Part shown: in pieces, positions 5,952-6,000 of the stretch | How the letters are laid out: the number at the start of each line of letters is the position of its first letter | How positions within the stretch are numbered: the first letter of the stretch is position 1 | NCBI GenBank assembly: GCA_012735335.1 | Contig: JAAYHO010000357.1 | Coordinates: forward strand, 1-6,000 | Direction: 5' to 3' | DNA from: Gammaproteobacteria bacterium | Lineage (GTDB): Bacteria > Pseudomonadota > Gammaproteobacteria > Pseudomonadales > Pseudomonadaceae | Length of the DNA stretch: 6,000 bases | Notes under the pieces: model-generated | Told to the model about the DNA's origin: nothing | Databases searched by the model: none | The model's input: the letters and a program-made list of their open reading frames with translations, nothing else | Program-made: the position numbers and the translations under genes

Positions 5952-5990
5952 GGACCGCCGTGATGGGCGGAAAAAGGCAGTCGCGAGCCT
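5948..5990. other. Upstream flank of cobU with two short inverted repeats
   Basis: A perfect 6-bp inverted repeat, TCACGG (5948-5953) and CCGTGA (5958-5963), has a 4-nt loop and covers the GTG candidate start. Further upstream on the - strand, AGGC (5990-5987) and GCCT (5978-5975) can form a 4-bp stem followed by four more T (5974-5971). That resembles a weak intrinsic terminator or attenuator. Cobalamin riboswitches often precede B12 genes in this group, but the window ends before one could be recognised, and I see no convincing B12 box here. This entry records a structure, not a demonstrated regulator. Confidence 0.25.
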
Positions 5991-6000
5991 AGGAGTTTTC

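Noticed and set aside
5971..6000. Cobalamin riboswitch B12 box on the + strand (AGTCGCGAGCCTAGG resembling the consensus loosely)
   Set aside because: The match is partial, with mismatches in the conserved core, and the rest of the riboswitch is not seen upstream, where cobU coding sequence lies.

Overview
The window looks like chromosomal DNA from a high-GC gammaproteobacterium, most likely a Pseudomonas relative (Pseudomonas, Halopseudomonas or Stutzerimonas type). This rests on the purM-purN-DUF3108 order, which I recall from Pseudomonas, on the order cobU-cobT-cobC-cobS (named cobP-cobU-phosphatase-cobV in Pseudomonas denitrificans nomenclature), and on the protein sequences themselves. 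I cannot fix the species.

Layout. From 1 to 2404, on the + strand, lies a tight three-gene unit: the 3' part of purM (AIR synthetase), purN (GAR transformylase, 3 bp later) and a secreted DUF3108 protein whose start overlaps purN by 8 bp. From 2405 to 3040 lies a non-coding stretch of 636 bp. It is almost wholly filled by five copies of a roughly 90-bp imperfect palindrome repeated every 128-133 bp, with 40-bp linkers that are themselves repeated. From 3041 to 5951, on the - strand and reading toward the array, lies a four-gene cobalamin (B12) nucleotide-loop unit. In transcription order it is cobU, cobT, an alpha-ribazole phosphatase (cobC type) and cobS. The junctions are a 15-bp gap, a 7-bp overlap and a 13-bp overlap. 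The last 49 bp hold only the leader or upstream junction of cobU, with weak hairpins.

Function. PurM and PurN act in de novo purine synthesis. CobU activates cobinamide as its GDP derivative. CobT makes alpha-ribazole phosphate from dimethylbenzimidazole. CobS joins the two halves at the membrane, and CobC removes the 5'-phosphate. Together they are the full lower-ligand assembly set.

The genes are ordinary housekeeping and B12 genes. The one unusual element is the palindromic array between the two convergent operons. Its internal structure (two subtypes, a conserved linker, and a paired sequence change around a GAA triloop) is described in the findings. I saw no new protein system, CRISPR, tRNA, rRNA or transposase.
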